Positions 43,655-52,065 of a DNA stretch of 64,000 nucleotides are shown here, one piece after another (positions within the stretch are counted from its first letter, which is position 1; each line of letters begins with the position of its first letter). The DNA comes from Parapedobacter koreensis (GTDB taxonomy: Bacteria; Bacteroidota; Bacteroidia; Sphingobacteriales; Sphingobacteriaceae). The DNA is taken from positions 434,001 through 498,000 of the forward strand of contig NZ_FNZR01000001.1 in NCBI RefSeq assembly GCF_900109365.1, in the 5' to 3' direction. The position numbers and the translations under genes were made by a program. Below the pieces are notes generated by a model that was not told where the DNA came from, did no database searches, and saw nothing but the letters and a program-made list of their open reading frames with translations.

Positions 43655-45115
43655 TCAATCCACATCCCACCAAACAGGTGTATTGATATTGTCTGGCCCC
43701 TGAGCAGCTACAGCGGCTTCATAGCTCTCCCTATTGGTTACCTGCAAGTCGCTCGGATAAAGGAACCTGACGGGAATGCGATCATTGTTGCTGTTTACGA
43801 TGGAAGGTGTCAGCACGGGGAACCCGGTACGTTTCCATTCATGCCAAGCTTGGTAATCGTTAAAAAATAGGCCTATCCAACGCTGCGTCCCTATCAACTC
43901 CAGTGCATTGGCAGGGGTATAAGCAACCCCAGGCTGGTTCAGGTATTCGGGCGTAGCTTCAATAGTCACACCGGATACGCTTTTGTAATACTCCATGGAC
44001 GCTTTTATACCCTCTTCGTAATACGTCTTCGCATCTCCATTGATATATCCTTTTACGGCACTTTCAGCCAGGATAAATTTCAATTCGGACAATAACATGA
44101 CGATACCCTGTGCCGGAACCGGAACCTGCTGCCCATTGTAATAAATTATCCCTACTGAAGATACTTTGGCATCGATATCGCTTGACAGATTCGAATCTTC
44201 CTCGCCATTGCGCACACCGGCATATGCCGGCGAACCCGCTTCTACCGATTCGTCTGTTGGATTTGCGAATATTCCCAGCCGGGGATCTTTCAGGGTGTTG
44301 AGTTTATCTGCAAATGTCTTGGATATCCGACGTTGCAGAAAGAAGCCACCGCGTTCGCTGGTAATCGGGAAAAGATTGGGGGCCTCTACATATTCAAGCG
44401 CCACATTATCGGCAAGGTTTTCCATGAGGGGAAATTTTGCCGGGTCATTCAGCATTTCCTGCATATCTGCGGATGGATTGACCCTGGCCGACCGCCTGAG
44501 CAACAACCGCAACCGTAGGGAATTTGCAAATTTTTTCCATTTCAGCACGTCTCCGTTGAATAGGATATCGTTTTGAATAAGCTCGCCCCCATTTACCGCC
44601 AATAATTCATTGGCCTGCTTAAGTTCGTCAATCAACCCTTGGTAAACCGCTTCCTGCGGATCAAAACGGGGCGTATAAATCGGCGCATCCGGATCCTTCG
44701 CTTTCAGCGCCTCACTGTATGGCAGCGCACCGTAGCAATCGGTCATCCGGGAGAACAAAAATGCCCGCATCACCAGTGCGACGCCCATATAGTTATTAAA
44801 ACCTCGCTCCGACGCCACATCATACAGGTTTTGTACATTCCGTAGCGTAGCATACCCATTGCTCCATACGTTCATTGAACCTACCTGGTAGCGATCAATA
44901 CCCGGCTCGCGTATTTCAGCCGCATATTGCATGAGAATATTGCCCCGGTAAAAGCCATCACTGGCCAGTTCATTGACGGTGCTTCTGATGATGTTTACCA
45001 TCAGCAATTCGGGGCTTATGACCTCGGGGTTGTTTGGATTTGCATTGATGGATTCGAAATTCTTATCGCAGCTGACCAATATGATCGCTACGAAAACGAA
45101 AAATAATTTTTTCAT
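43655..45115 (-). CDS. SusD-like outer-membrane lipoprotein, SusD-like_2 class (module F)
   Basis: This 486-residue lipoprotein has the short lipobox signal AIILVSC (Cys16). The mature part begins FESINANPNNPEVISPELLMVNII, typical of the SusD-like_2 family. Later landmarks are FLFSRMTDCYGALPYSEAL and the C-terminal WHEWKRTGFPVL. It starts 21 bp after susC and precedes the gamma-glutamyltransferase gene. The ligand is therefore likely to be a gamma-glutamyl peptide or peptide fragment (inference). Confidence 0.95.
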   Translation of the reverse strand: MKKLFFVFVAIILVSCDKNFESINANPNNPEVISPELLMVNIIRSTVNELASDGFYRGNILMQYAAEIREPGIDRYQVGSMNVWSNGYATLRNVQNLYDVASERGFNNYMGVALVMRAFLFSRMTDCYGALPYSEALKAKDPDAPIYTPRFDPQEAVYQGLIDELKQANELLAVNGGELIQNDILFNGDVLKWKKFANSLRLRLLLRRSARVNPSADMQEMLNDPAKFPLMENLADNVALEYVEAPNLFPITSERGGFFLQRRISKTFADKLNTLKDPRLGIFANPTDESVEAGSPAYAGVRNGEEDSNLSSDIDAKVSSVGIIYYNGQQVPVPAQGIVMLLSELKFILAESAVKGYINGDAKTYYEEGIKASMEYYKSVSGVTIEATPEYLNQPGVAYTPANALELIGTQRWIGLFFNDYQAWHEWKRTGFPVLTPSIVNSNNDRIPVRFLYPSDLQVTNRESYEAAVAAQGPDNINTPVWWDVD

Positions 45116-45136
45116 ATATTCGATTAATAGCTATGA

Positions 45137-48100
45137 TTACAATTTAAAGCTGAGATTAAGACCGATGCTTCTTGCGGAAGGAAGCGACATGTTTTCGACA
45201 CCGGGAATGACCGCGTCTCCCTCCAAGGATGAAGTATCCGGATCCACATGGGGCACTTTGGTCCACAATGCAAGGTTCCGCGCTACCAGTGAAAACGTGA
45301 TGTCTTTTACCGGAAATCTTCCCAGTAATTTCTGAGGTATGGCATAGCCCAATTTTACCTCTCTTAATTTTATCCAAGTTCCGTCGAAAATACCTGCTTC
45401 ATTATTAAAATAGCCATCAAAGTGACGTTCAGCAGAGACCCTTACGTCATTGGGTACATACGTTCCCTCTGGAGTTTGCCGTACGCCGTCGGCGATAATT
45501 CCCTCTTCGCGGCCTGCCAGTGATTCAACCAGTTGACCAGCTTCGTTTCCTCTCACGTACATGTAGGAGTAAAACTCACCACCTTGTTTCCAATCGATTA
45601 AGAAACTGGCTACAACCCCTTTGTAGCTAAATGCGTTGTTGATGCCCGCCATCCAGTCCGGATTGTAGTTGCCCAGCTTTTGTTGGACGGGATCGTTTTG
45701 CGCATCCCCGTTGATGTAAACAATGTTCCCGTCGGGATCCCTTAAGTATACGCTACCGTACATGTCTCCCATTCGTTCACCCACCCGGGCCTGGTTGGAG
45801 ATCCGGCCGCTGGGTAGTGAATAGGTATCGATGCCATCCACCAGTTCCACCACTTTTGCCCGGTTGCTCGACCAATTAATGTTGATGTCCCAGTTGAATG
45901 TGCGGGATCGAATAGGCGTAACGTCCAGCATGACTTCGTATCCCCGGCTCTGTATTTTTCCCGCATTTAAGAACCGGGAAGTATAGCCACTGGTCTGGTT
46001 GATCGGCAAGTTGATGATCTGGTTTTTACTCACCGTATTGTAGTAAGTAAAGTCTATTCCGACCCGGTTGTTGAAAAAGCGCAAATCCGTACCCAACTCG
46101 TAGGTATCGAGCATTTCAGGAAGCAGCTTGGCATTTGCGATGGACGCCGGTTCGGATACCGTTTGGTAGCCGGACCAAGCAGTCCCGTAGCCATACACAT
46201 TCCGCAACCGGTAAGGGCGGGTATCATTCCCCACCCGTGCCCAGCTCAACCTTAGTTTTCCGTAGCTAAGTACATCGGAGGAGAGGTTCATAAAATCCGT
46301 AAAGACGCCGCTCAGCGACACGGAAGGGTAAAAATAGGAGTTGTTGGCTACTGGGAGCGAACTAGACCAGTCGTTTCTCGCCGTCACATCGAGGAAAAGC
46401 GAATTCATGTACGAAACCTGCCCCATACCGTACAAGCTGTTGATGGCGTATTTTGAGTCATACTGTTGGCCTACCAATGGTATACGCGAGTTTCCAAGGT
46501 TGTAAACCCCCGGTACATTCAATTGGCCTGCAGTCGTCGAATTATCTTCCTGTATCTGGCGCATTTGGTTTCCGCCGGCTGATACCCGCAGGTTCCAGTT
46601 GCTTGTCAGTTCCTTCGCATAGGTAAGCAAGAAATCGGAGTTCCTTTCCTGGAACACGTTTTTCTCCAGCCTGTACATCCCCTGCCTGTATGCATTGGTT
46701 CCCACCGAACGGCGGGTATCCCGTCGTTCATTGCTTTGATCGATCCCCGTTCTTGCCATCAAGCTCAGTTCGTCCGTAAACTGGTAACTAACGGAAACGT
46801 TTCCTATCCATCTTGCCTTCTTAAAACCATTGAGGTTTTCATAAGCGCCAAAGTATGGATTGTCATTGAACGAATAGTTATACGTAAAGGGCTGGGTACC
46901 TTCGTATCCTTTAAACCAATAGTCCCGCATCTTATCGGTAGGGACCTGCCGGCCTTCCCATATCCACGTATACACCGGGCTTTCATTTCCATAACCGATT
47001 ACCGACCGGTTATCGCTGTCAATATTGATGTAATTGACAGATGCATTCACCGTGAGTTTATTGGTAAAGTTATAGCTGGTGTTCAATGCAATATTATCCC
47101 TTTTTTGATCAGTATTGGGCACAAGACCTGTTTGATCAAGTCGGGTATAGGAAGCCCTGAAATTACCTTTGTCATTGCCTGCGGAGAGGGCTATGTTATT
47201 GGTCACCGTTTTGCCAGTCTCGTAAAACTCCTTTACGTTATTCGGATAAGGAACCCATTTGACAATCTCCCCATGATTAGGCGGAAACTCGGTATTGACC
47301 GGGACGGCCATGTCCCTGCCATCCAGCCGAGGGCCCCAGCTCCTGCCACCGTCGCCGATATTGTATACGCCCCCGCGCCCTGCACCATATTCGTTCTGGT
47401 AATCCGGCAATAACATGACCTTTTCCAACGTAGCGGTGTTATTGAAAGAAATACCAATGCCTTGCGATGACGTCCCTTTTTTTGTCGTAATCAGTACCAC
47501 GCCATTACCAGCCCTTGAGCCGTATAAAGCGGCTGCGGTAGGGCCTTTTAGCACGGAGATGGTTTCGATATCATCCGGATTGATTTCGCCTGCACCATTG
47601 CCATAATCGATCTTTTGGCCTTGGGAAGAAGAACTGATTGAGTTGTTGATGGGAATACCATCTACGACAAATAGCGGTTGATTGCTTCCTGCAAGCGATG
47701 TTTCACCCCTGATAACGATTTTGGAAGAACCACCAATACTATTAGAGCCATTCACAATGTTTACACCGGCTATTCTTCCGGCCAAACCATTCACCAGATT
47801 GGTTTCCCTTGCCTGGGTCATTACATTGCCCTTAATCTCCTGCACAGCATAGCCCAATGAACGGCTTTCGCGCTTTACACCCAAGGCGGTCACCACCACT
47901 TCATTCAATGCACCAGCTTCTTCCGTCAGGGTGAAATTAAGGGTTGTGCTACTGCCTTCCTGTACGGACACGTTCGATTGGCGTTGTGTGCCGAAGGAAA
48001 TATAAGTCACTTCTACCGTATAGGAGCCGGGCTGTACGCTGATGGTAAAATTACCCTCCCTATCCGTGCTGTAACGACGATTGAGCTCTATGATGCTAAT

Positions 48101-48523
48101 GTTGGCACCTGCCAACGGCTCACCCTGTGTATCCGTGATGCGACCGATAATCCGTCCTGGTTGCTGTTTACGGTATAACACCACCGTATTTCTCGCTTTT
48201 TCTTCGTAGCCAACTTCCGTACCGGCAAGCAGGTAATCGAGAATATGTCCGATGGGCTCCGATTTGAATATTGCCGCATCTACATCGACCTTTTCCAATT
48301 TCAGCAGCTCTTCGTCAAAGGCAAACTCCACCTTACTTTGTTGCTGGAGTTGCTGAATAGCCGCATACAAACTCGTGCTTTCAAAAGCAATATTCAAGGA
48401 TTTCCCAAGAGCCTGTCCCTTGGATGTCTCCGCAAGCAGCAGTTGCGAAAATGCGATAGTCACGGAGTAAATCAAAATTGTCGTACGCATGATAATCCGT
48501 ATGAACAATGTGTTTTTATTCAT
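45137..48523 (-). CDS. SusC-type TonB-dependent receptor with STN domain (module F)
   Basis: This 1128-residue receptor has a signal peptide (about 1-36), an STN domain (about 38-112), a regulatory domain (about 120-205, GEPLAGANISIIELNRRYST), the junction LNEVVVTALGVKR, a plug with AALYGSRAGNGVVLITT, and a barrel ending IGLNLSFKL. It belongs to the VVTALG class, matching its SusD-like_2 partner. Its start codon (ATG, 48521-48523) overlaps the -7 promoter box of the predicted antisense RNA by one base, so polymerases on the two strands would meet here. Confidence 0.95.
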   Translation of the reverse strand: MNKNTLFIRIIMRTTILIYSVTIAFSQLLLAETSKGQALGKSLNIAFESTSLYAAIQQLQQQSKVEFAFDEELLKLEKVDVDAAIFKSEPIGHILDYLLAGTEVGYEEKARNTVVLYRKQQPGRIIGRITDTQGEPLAGANISIIELNRRYSTDREGNFTISVQPGSYTVEVTYISFGTQRQSNVSVQEGSSTTLNFTLTEEAGALNEVVVTALGVKRESRSLGYAVQEIKGNVMTQARETNLVNGLAGRIAGVNIVNGSNSIGGSSKIVIRGETSLAGSNQPLFVVDGIPINNSISSSSQGQKIDYGNGAGEINPDDIETISVLKGPTAAALYGSRAGNGVVLITTKKGTSSQGIGISFNNTATLEKVMLLPDYQNEYGAGRGGVYNIGDGGRSWGPRLDGRDMAVPVNTEFPPNHGEIVKWVPYPNNVKEFYETGKTVTNNIALSAGNDKGNFRASYTRLDQTGLVPNTDQKRDNIALNTSYNFTNKLTVNASVNYINIDSDNRSVIGYGNESPVYTWIWEGRQVPTDKMRDYWFKGYEGTQPFTYNYSFNDNPYFGAYENLNGFKKARWIGNVSVSYQFTDELSLMARTGIDQSNERRDTRRSVGTNAYRQGMYRLEKNVFQERNSDFLLTYAKELTSNWNLRVSAGGNQMRQIQEDNSTTAGQLNVPGVYNLGNSRIPLVGQQYDSKYAINSLYGMGQVSYMNSLFLDVTARNDWSSSLPVANNSYFYPSVSLSGVFTDFMNLSSDVLSYGKLRLSWARVGNDTRPYRLRNVYGYGTAWSGYQTVSEPASIANAKLLPEMLDTYELGTDLRFFNNRVGIDFTYYNTVSKNQIINLPINQTSGYTSRFLNAGKIQSRGYEVMLDVTPIRSRTFNWDININWSSNRAKVVELVDGIDTYSLPSGRISNQARVGERMGDMYGSVYLRDPDGNIVYINGDAQNDPVQQKLGNYNPDWMAGINNAFSYKGVVASFLIDWKQGGEFYSYMYVRGNEAGQLVESLAGREEGIIADGVRQTPEGTYVPNDVRVSAERHFDGYFNNEAGIFDGTWIKLREVKLGYAIPQKLLGRFPVKDITFSLVARNLALWTKVPHVDPDTSSLEGDAVIPGVENMSLPSARSIGLNLSFKL

Positions 48524-48530
48524 ATTTTTG
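48523..48530 (+). promoter_or_regulatory. -7 box of predicted antisense RNA F
   Basis: TATTTTTG on the plus strand is a perfect TAnnTTTG match, 31 nt before the first hairpin. It overlaps the first base of the susC start codon on the other strand. Confidence 0.52.
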
Positions 48531-48536
48531 TAGTCT

Positions 48537-48636
48537 TAGTAGTTAATGAATTGCTAAGCCGCTATGCGCCAGGGTCTCAAGCTAAAGCATAGCAGACATT
48601 TTCCAAACAGGCGTCACTTTGATGCCTGTTTTTTTT
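48537..48636 (+). ncRNA. Predicted cis-antisense RNA opposite the module F susC leader
   Basis: About 100 nt, covering nearly the whole 112 bp leader. Hairpin 1 is GCTATGC (48561-48567) with GCATAGC (48587-48593), enclosing CAGGGTCTCAAGCTAAA. Hairpin 2 is a terminator (48605-48636) with eight T ending on the last base of the fecR stop codon. Confidence 0.7.
48605..48636 (+). terminator. Intrinsic terminator of antisense RNA F
   Basis: AAACAGGC and GCCTGTTT form an 8 bp stem; a run of eight T (48629-48636) overlaps and extends past its 3' arm on the plus strand. Confidence 0.8.
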
Positions 48637-49628
48637 CATGGGTATATGGTTATCTCATTACCTGTCCTCCTATAAGTCGTTTTATGAATACTGCAAATCA
48701 CGTCCATCGTTTCTTCCAACGAACGGTCTGCCCGCAAATTCAGGTTGTAGTGGTGGCGCATGGTACGTGGGTCGTCGCTTTTCAACCGTACCCCGTACAA
48801 GTTATATAGGGCCAAAGCCAATTCGTCAAACCTCGCTTTTTCCAACGGCACCAAGCCGCTTATCCAACCGTTGGCGGTCGTATGAACGCTCTTGGCCATG
48901 CGCAGTTGCCCGTTCATTTTGTGGTAAGTAAGCCCTTCATTTGCTGTGAGGTAGCGTAGCACACGTGCTGTGTCGCTCACCCGCACCTTTCCATGGGTCA
49001 CCGCCACAGTGATATCCTCCAAGAAGTCGTATGATTTGACGTTGAATGCTGTTCCTAATACTTCCACGTGCAAATCGGCTGCCTGCACCACAAACGGCCG
49101 CAATGTATCCCGTGCTACCTGGAAATATGCTTCGCCCTCATCCAAAAACACTTCGCGTGTATCGCCATCCATGCGCTCCGGGATGCGGATGACCGAATTG
49201 GCATTCACATGGATGACACTGCCATCTGGCAGGACCAGTTTTTTGATCTGCCTTATCCCGGTCTTCACTTTACGGAAAGCCAGGTGCTGTGCGGACAACT
49301 GTATTTCTTTTTCCAACTGCTGCCTATGCAGTGTCCACCAAATCGCGCCGCCAAGCGTTGCGATAAGTACCGCCGCGACGGCCATCCGCTGCCAAGGCAT
49401 TCGCCGATGTACGCGGGGCACCGCCGCCGGATAGGCAATGACCTGCTGTATACGCGCATCGAGTTCGTTCCGCAGCGCTTGGGAAGCTTCGTCGTCTTCC
49501 AGTCCCGGCACCTTGGCTTCCGATTCACCAAACGAGTCGTACCAGCGCTGCAAGAGTTCCATGTCTTCCGCAGGCAGCTCTCCTTTGAGGTATCCGTCCA
49601 TCAGGTGCCTGAATTTGTTTTTGTCCAT
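48636..49628 (-). CDS. FecR-family anti-sigma factor (module F)
   Basis: This 330-residue protein has a cytoplasmic region with LMDGYLKGELPAEDMELLQRWY (split 9-30), a membrane helix (about 80-99, QRMAVAAVLIATLGGAIWW), a periplasmic FecR domain (about 125-230, with LPDGSVIHVNANSVI and VLGTAFNV) and a DUF4974 domain (about 260-330). ATG at 49628. It lies 99 bp after the sigma stop. Its TGA stop is directly followed by the A-tract complementary to the antisense-RNA terminator. Confidence 0.94.
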   Translation of the reverse strand: MDKNKFRHLMDGYLKGELPAEDMELLQRWYDSFGESEAKVPGLEDDEASQALRNELDARIQQVIAYPAAVPRVHRRMPWQRMAVAAVLIATLGGAIWWTLHRQQLEKEIQLSAQHLAFRKVKTGIRQIKKLVLPDGSVIHVNANSVIRIPERMDGDTREVFLDEGEAYFQVARDTLRPFVVQAADLHVEVLGTAFNVKSYDFLEDITVAVTHGKVRVSDTARVLRYLTANEGLTYHKMNGQLRMAKSVHTTANGWISGLVPLEKARFDELALALYNLYGVRLKSDDPRTMRHHYNLNLRADRSLEETMDVICSIHKTTYRRTGNEITIYP

Positions 49629-49727
49629 TGACCACTAGTTGTGATGGGGCATTCCATGCCGCTCTATAGGATGAGTAGTACTAAGGGGGAATGCGTCCCC
49701 GTAAAATCGATTAAGAAATCTTGATGC

Positions 49728-50309
49728 TTAGGTTAATAAAACGTAAAGCGTGAGGCAGATGGCCGAAAAATCCTCGGGGAAGTCTTTGGACACCGCATTG
49801 CGTAGTCGGTGTAGTCCTTTGGAGATGTTATTCCTGACGGTCTTTTCAGCCAGATTGAGCGACTGGGCGATTTCATCCACGGTATAGTCCCGTATGCGAA
49901 GTTTGAAAATCTCCCGCATGGTTTCGGGCATCTGCGCCAATTCGTTATTCAACGTCTTGGTCAAATCTTGCTCGGTGAGGATATCACGCATGTGCGCCTC
50001 CACTTCCACCATCCGTTCGTACAGGTAGGCAAATGCCCGGCCATTGATGTCCACCTTCCTGAAATGGGCGATAAGCTGGTATTGCAAAGCCGATCGGAGA
50101 TACGCCTCCACAGACGTGGTTATCCGGATGGCCGCCCGTTGCTGCCAGCAATAGACAAACACCTCCTGCACCATGTCCTTGGCAAGTTCCGTATCGCGCA
50201 GCCGCCGATAGGCAATCGCGTACAATTTTCTCCAATAGGTGTTGAAGATGCTGGTGTAATTTTCTTCCGTAAATCGGAAAAGCTTTGCCTCCTGGGCCGA
50301 TGAATCCAT
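49728..50309 (-). CDS. ECF sigma factor (module F)
   Basis: This FecI-like factor of about 193 residues starts at ATG 50309 (MDSSAQEAKLFRF). An in-frame TTG at 50336 lies within the TAGCTTTG promoter box and is rejected. Region 2 contains LAKDMVQEVFVYCWQQR; region 4 contains TVDEIAQSLNLAEKTVRNNI. Its promoter and start region is partly duplicated 109 bp upstream (50415-50451). Its fecR follows. Confidence 0.93.
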   Translation of the reverse strand: MDSSAQEAKLFRFTEENYTSIFNTYWRKLYAIAYRRLRDTELAKDMVQEVFVYCWQQRAAIRITTSVEAYLRSALQYQLIAHFRKVDINGRAFAYLYERMVEVEAHMRDILTEQDLTKTLNNELAQMPETMREIFKLRIRDYTVDEIAQSLNLAEKTVRNNISKGLHRLRNAVSKDFPEDFSAICLTLYVLLT

Positions 50310-50342
50310 GATGAAACCTTGGCGTTCAGGAAGCAAAGCTAT
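50306..50342 (-). repeat. Direct repeat copy 1: promoter and start of module F sigma gene
   Basis: This 37 bp segment contains the sigma start codon and the TAGCTTTG box. A second copy at 50415-50451 matches at 32 of 37 positions by my alignment, with the ends identical and differences in the middle. Confidence 0.7.
50334..50341 (-). promoter_or_regulatory. -7 box of module F sigma gene
   Basis: The minus strand reads TAGCTTTG, a perfect TAnnTTTG box, 24 nt before the ATG at 50309. The same box is present in the upstream repeat copy (50443-50450). Confidence 0.5.
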
Positions 50343-50414
50343 AAATACAACGATTAGGTAGCGCTAATGTAGTATTAAGTTGTCGTTAATTCCGCTATTT
50401 GGATACATGGCCTG

Positions 50415-50451
50415 CCATGATGAAACGTCGGCATCCCGGAAGCAAAGCTAT
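50415..50451 (-). repeat. Direct repeat copy 2, upstream of module F sigma gene
   Basis: This copy of the sigma promoter/start region lies 109 bp upstream of copy 1 and keeps both the TAGCTTTG box and an ATG, but no sigma coding frame continues from it. It lies 7 nt beyond the stop of the module G phosphoesterase gene. Confidence 0.7.
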
Positions 50452-50458
50452 TCAATCA

Positions 50459-52039
50459 CTAATATTTATCTTCTTCGATTCGGAAACTACTCGTTTGTAT
50501 AAATTGCCTGCCATAATCATCCGTTGCCCGTACTTGGATGCGATGGGTACCGAGGCCCCGGTCGTTCGTGAGAGGAGCCATCCAGAGGTGTGAACAGTTG
50601 GCGGGCTCGGTAGGGCGCCGTCCACGGAAAAGCGTATCCGCAGTGTCCCAACGATACAGCTCGGCTACATACGCAGGATCCGGCTCCAGTGTGTGGCGCA
50701 TTGGCTGCCAGTCTTCTTCATTGATACGGTACTCCATCTTGCTGCCTTTATGGCCCATGAAAAAGTTGGCGTAGATATGACCGCGCCCCTCCCACCAAAT
50801 GGTTGCCAGCACCTTCCGATGGAAAAGCCCAATTTGATAGTCAGTGGGTTTCCCAGCAACTTTGAAGTCTGCCGTATACCGATTGCCCGAAATATTCAGG
50901 TAAACGTACCCCCGGGGCGTCCCGTCACTCGCCGTGGCGTCCGCTACGCCCTGTTCATTAATCCGGCCTGAATTCCAGTTGCCACACGTGGCCCCAATAT
51001 TAAACTCATGGAGGGGCGTCTCATTGGGCCACCCATCTTCTTTTCCATAAAAGAATTGCTGCTGCTGGTGAGTATGGGCTGACAGCGCCAACACATTCGT
51101 ATAACCGCGAAAAAAACCGAACAATTGCTGCCGATCGGATAGGCGCATGGAGTTGTCGTTAAGGTGTTTTAGCTGGATGTGATTGATCAATACGATCAAC
51201 TGGTCCTTTGCCACATGTGCCAAATCATTCTTCATAAAATCAAGCCGTTTTTGGCTATACCCGGACCATTGGCCACGGCCACCTCGCGGATCGGGCACCA
51301 AGTTATCGTCCAACACAATGAAGTGGGCTTTGCCGTAATTAAACGAATACGTTGCTGGCCCGAAGTTCGCTTCGAAGGTCTCATCGTGCAGCGAATCGGC
51401 CAGGGCATCCTGGTTCAGGTCATGATTACCGATCACGTTATACCAAGGAACACCCACTTGGGCCATCAGGGCGGTATAGTCGGGATACAAGGTCATGTCA
51501 CTTTGTACAAGATCGCCTAATGTGATTCCCATCACCACGTCCTTGGCATTACGGATTTCGGACACGATACCGCGCTCGAAGTAACCCAGTTCACGCTGGT
51601 CCAACACCTGTGGGTCGCCCAGAACCAGCATCCGGAAGTCTTCGCTTTCAGCATGCGGCACCAAGGCAAAGTCCACCGATTTTGGCAACGGGCCGGTGGG
51701 TGCTACGCCCTTGTACTCCATGGTAGGCGAACCGTTGGGCTTATGGATATAATAGTATTGCGGCTGGTTCGCCATATTGAGCCGAACCTGGTAACCGGCG
51801 GGTTTGATCACGAAAACGATATCGTCGTTTCCGATCGGGAGTTCATACGTTCCGGTATTATCGGTCAAAACCACTTCTTGCCCATTACTGACGGCTACAC
51901 CGGCAAGTCCTTTTTCCCTCCGTTCCTTCATGCCGTTCTGATTCGTGTCTTCAAAGACGAAGCCTTTCACCACGTCTTGGGCAGACGCGGTAACGTTCCA
52001 GAAAACAAATACAATGCTTAAAAAAGTTGATGCGTTCAT
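50459..52039 (-). CDS. Secreted calcineurin-like phosphoesterase with MetallophosN/C domains (module G)
   Basis: This 526-residue exported enzyme has a signal peptide (about 1-20, ending TASA), an N-terminal carboxypeptidase-like MetallophosN domain (about 23-100, GFVFEDTNQNGMKERREKGL), the catalytic domain, and a C-terminal MetallophosC domain (about 370-520). Catalytic landmarks are D142/Q144 (GDPQ, the usual variant in this family), D176 (LGDLV), N205/H206/D207 (GNHD), H287 (INHIQ) and H322/H324 (AHTH). It starts 26 bp after the susD stop and ends the module. It differs in architecture from the module C and D phosphoesterases, so the modules probably act on different phosphoesters. Confidence 0.92.
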   Translation of the reverse strand: MNASTFLSIVFVFWNVTASAQDVVKGFVFEDTNQNGMKERREKGLAGVAVSNGQEVVLTDNTGTYELPIGNDDIVFVIKPAGYQVRLNMANQPQYYYIHKPNGSPTMEYKGVAPTGPLPKSVDFALVPHAESEDFRMLVLGDPQVLDQRELGYFERGIVSEIRNAKDVVMGITLGDLVQSDMTLYPDYTALMAQVGVPWYNVIGNHDLNQDALADSLHDETFEANFGPATYSFNYGKAHFIVLDDNLVPDPRGGRGQWSGYSQKRLDFMKNDLAHVAKDQLIVLINHIQLKHLNDNSMRLSDRQQLFGFFRGYTNVLALSAHTHQQQQFFYGKEDGWPNETPLHEFNIGATCGNWNSGRINEQGVADATASDGTPRGYVYLNISGNRYTADFKVAGKPTDYQIGLFHRKVLATIWWEGRGHIYANFFMGHKGSKMEYRINEEDWQPMRHTLEPDPAYVAELYRWDTADTLFRGRRPTEPANCSHLWMAPLTNDRGLGTHRIQVRATDDYGRQFIQTSSFRIEEDKY

Positions 52040-52065
52040 AACTTACAATGTGACAGTTAATTCGT

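Noticed and set aside
50411-50424. CATGG-CAGG-CCATG-type small palindrome near the end of module G, considered as its terminator
   Set aside because: Five base pairs only and no U-tract; I see no convincing terminator for module G.
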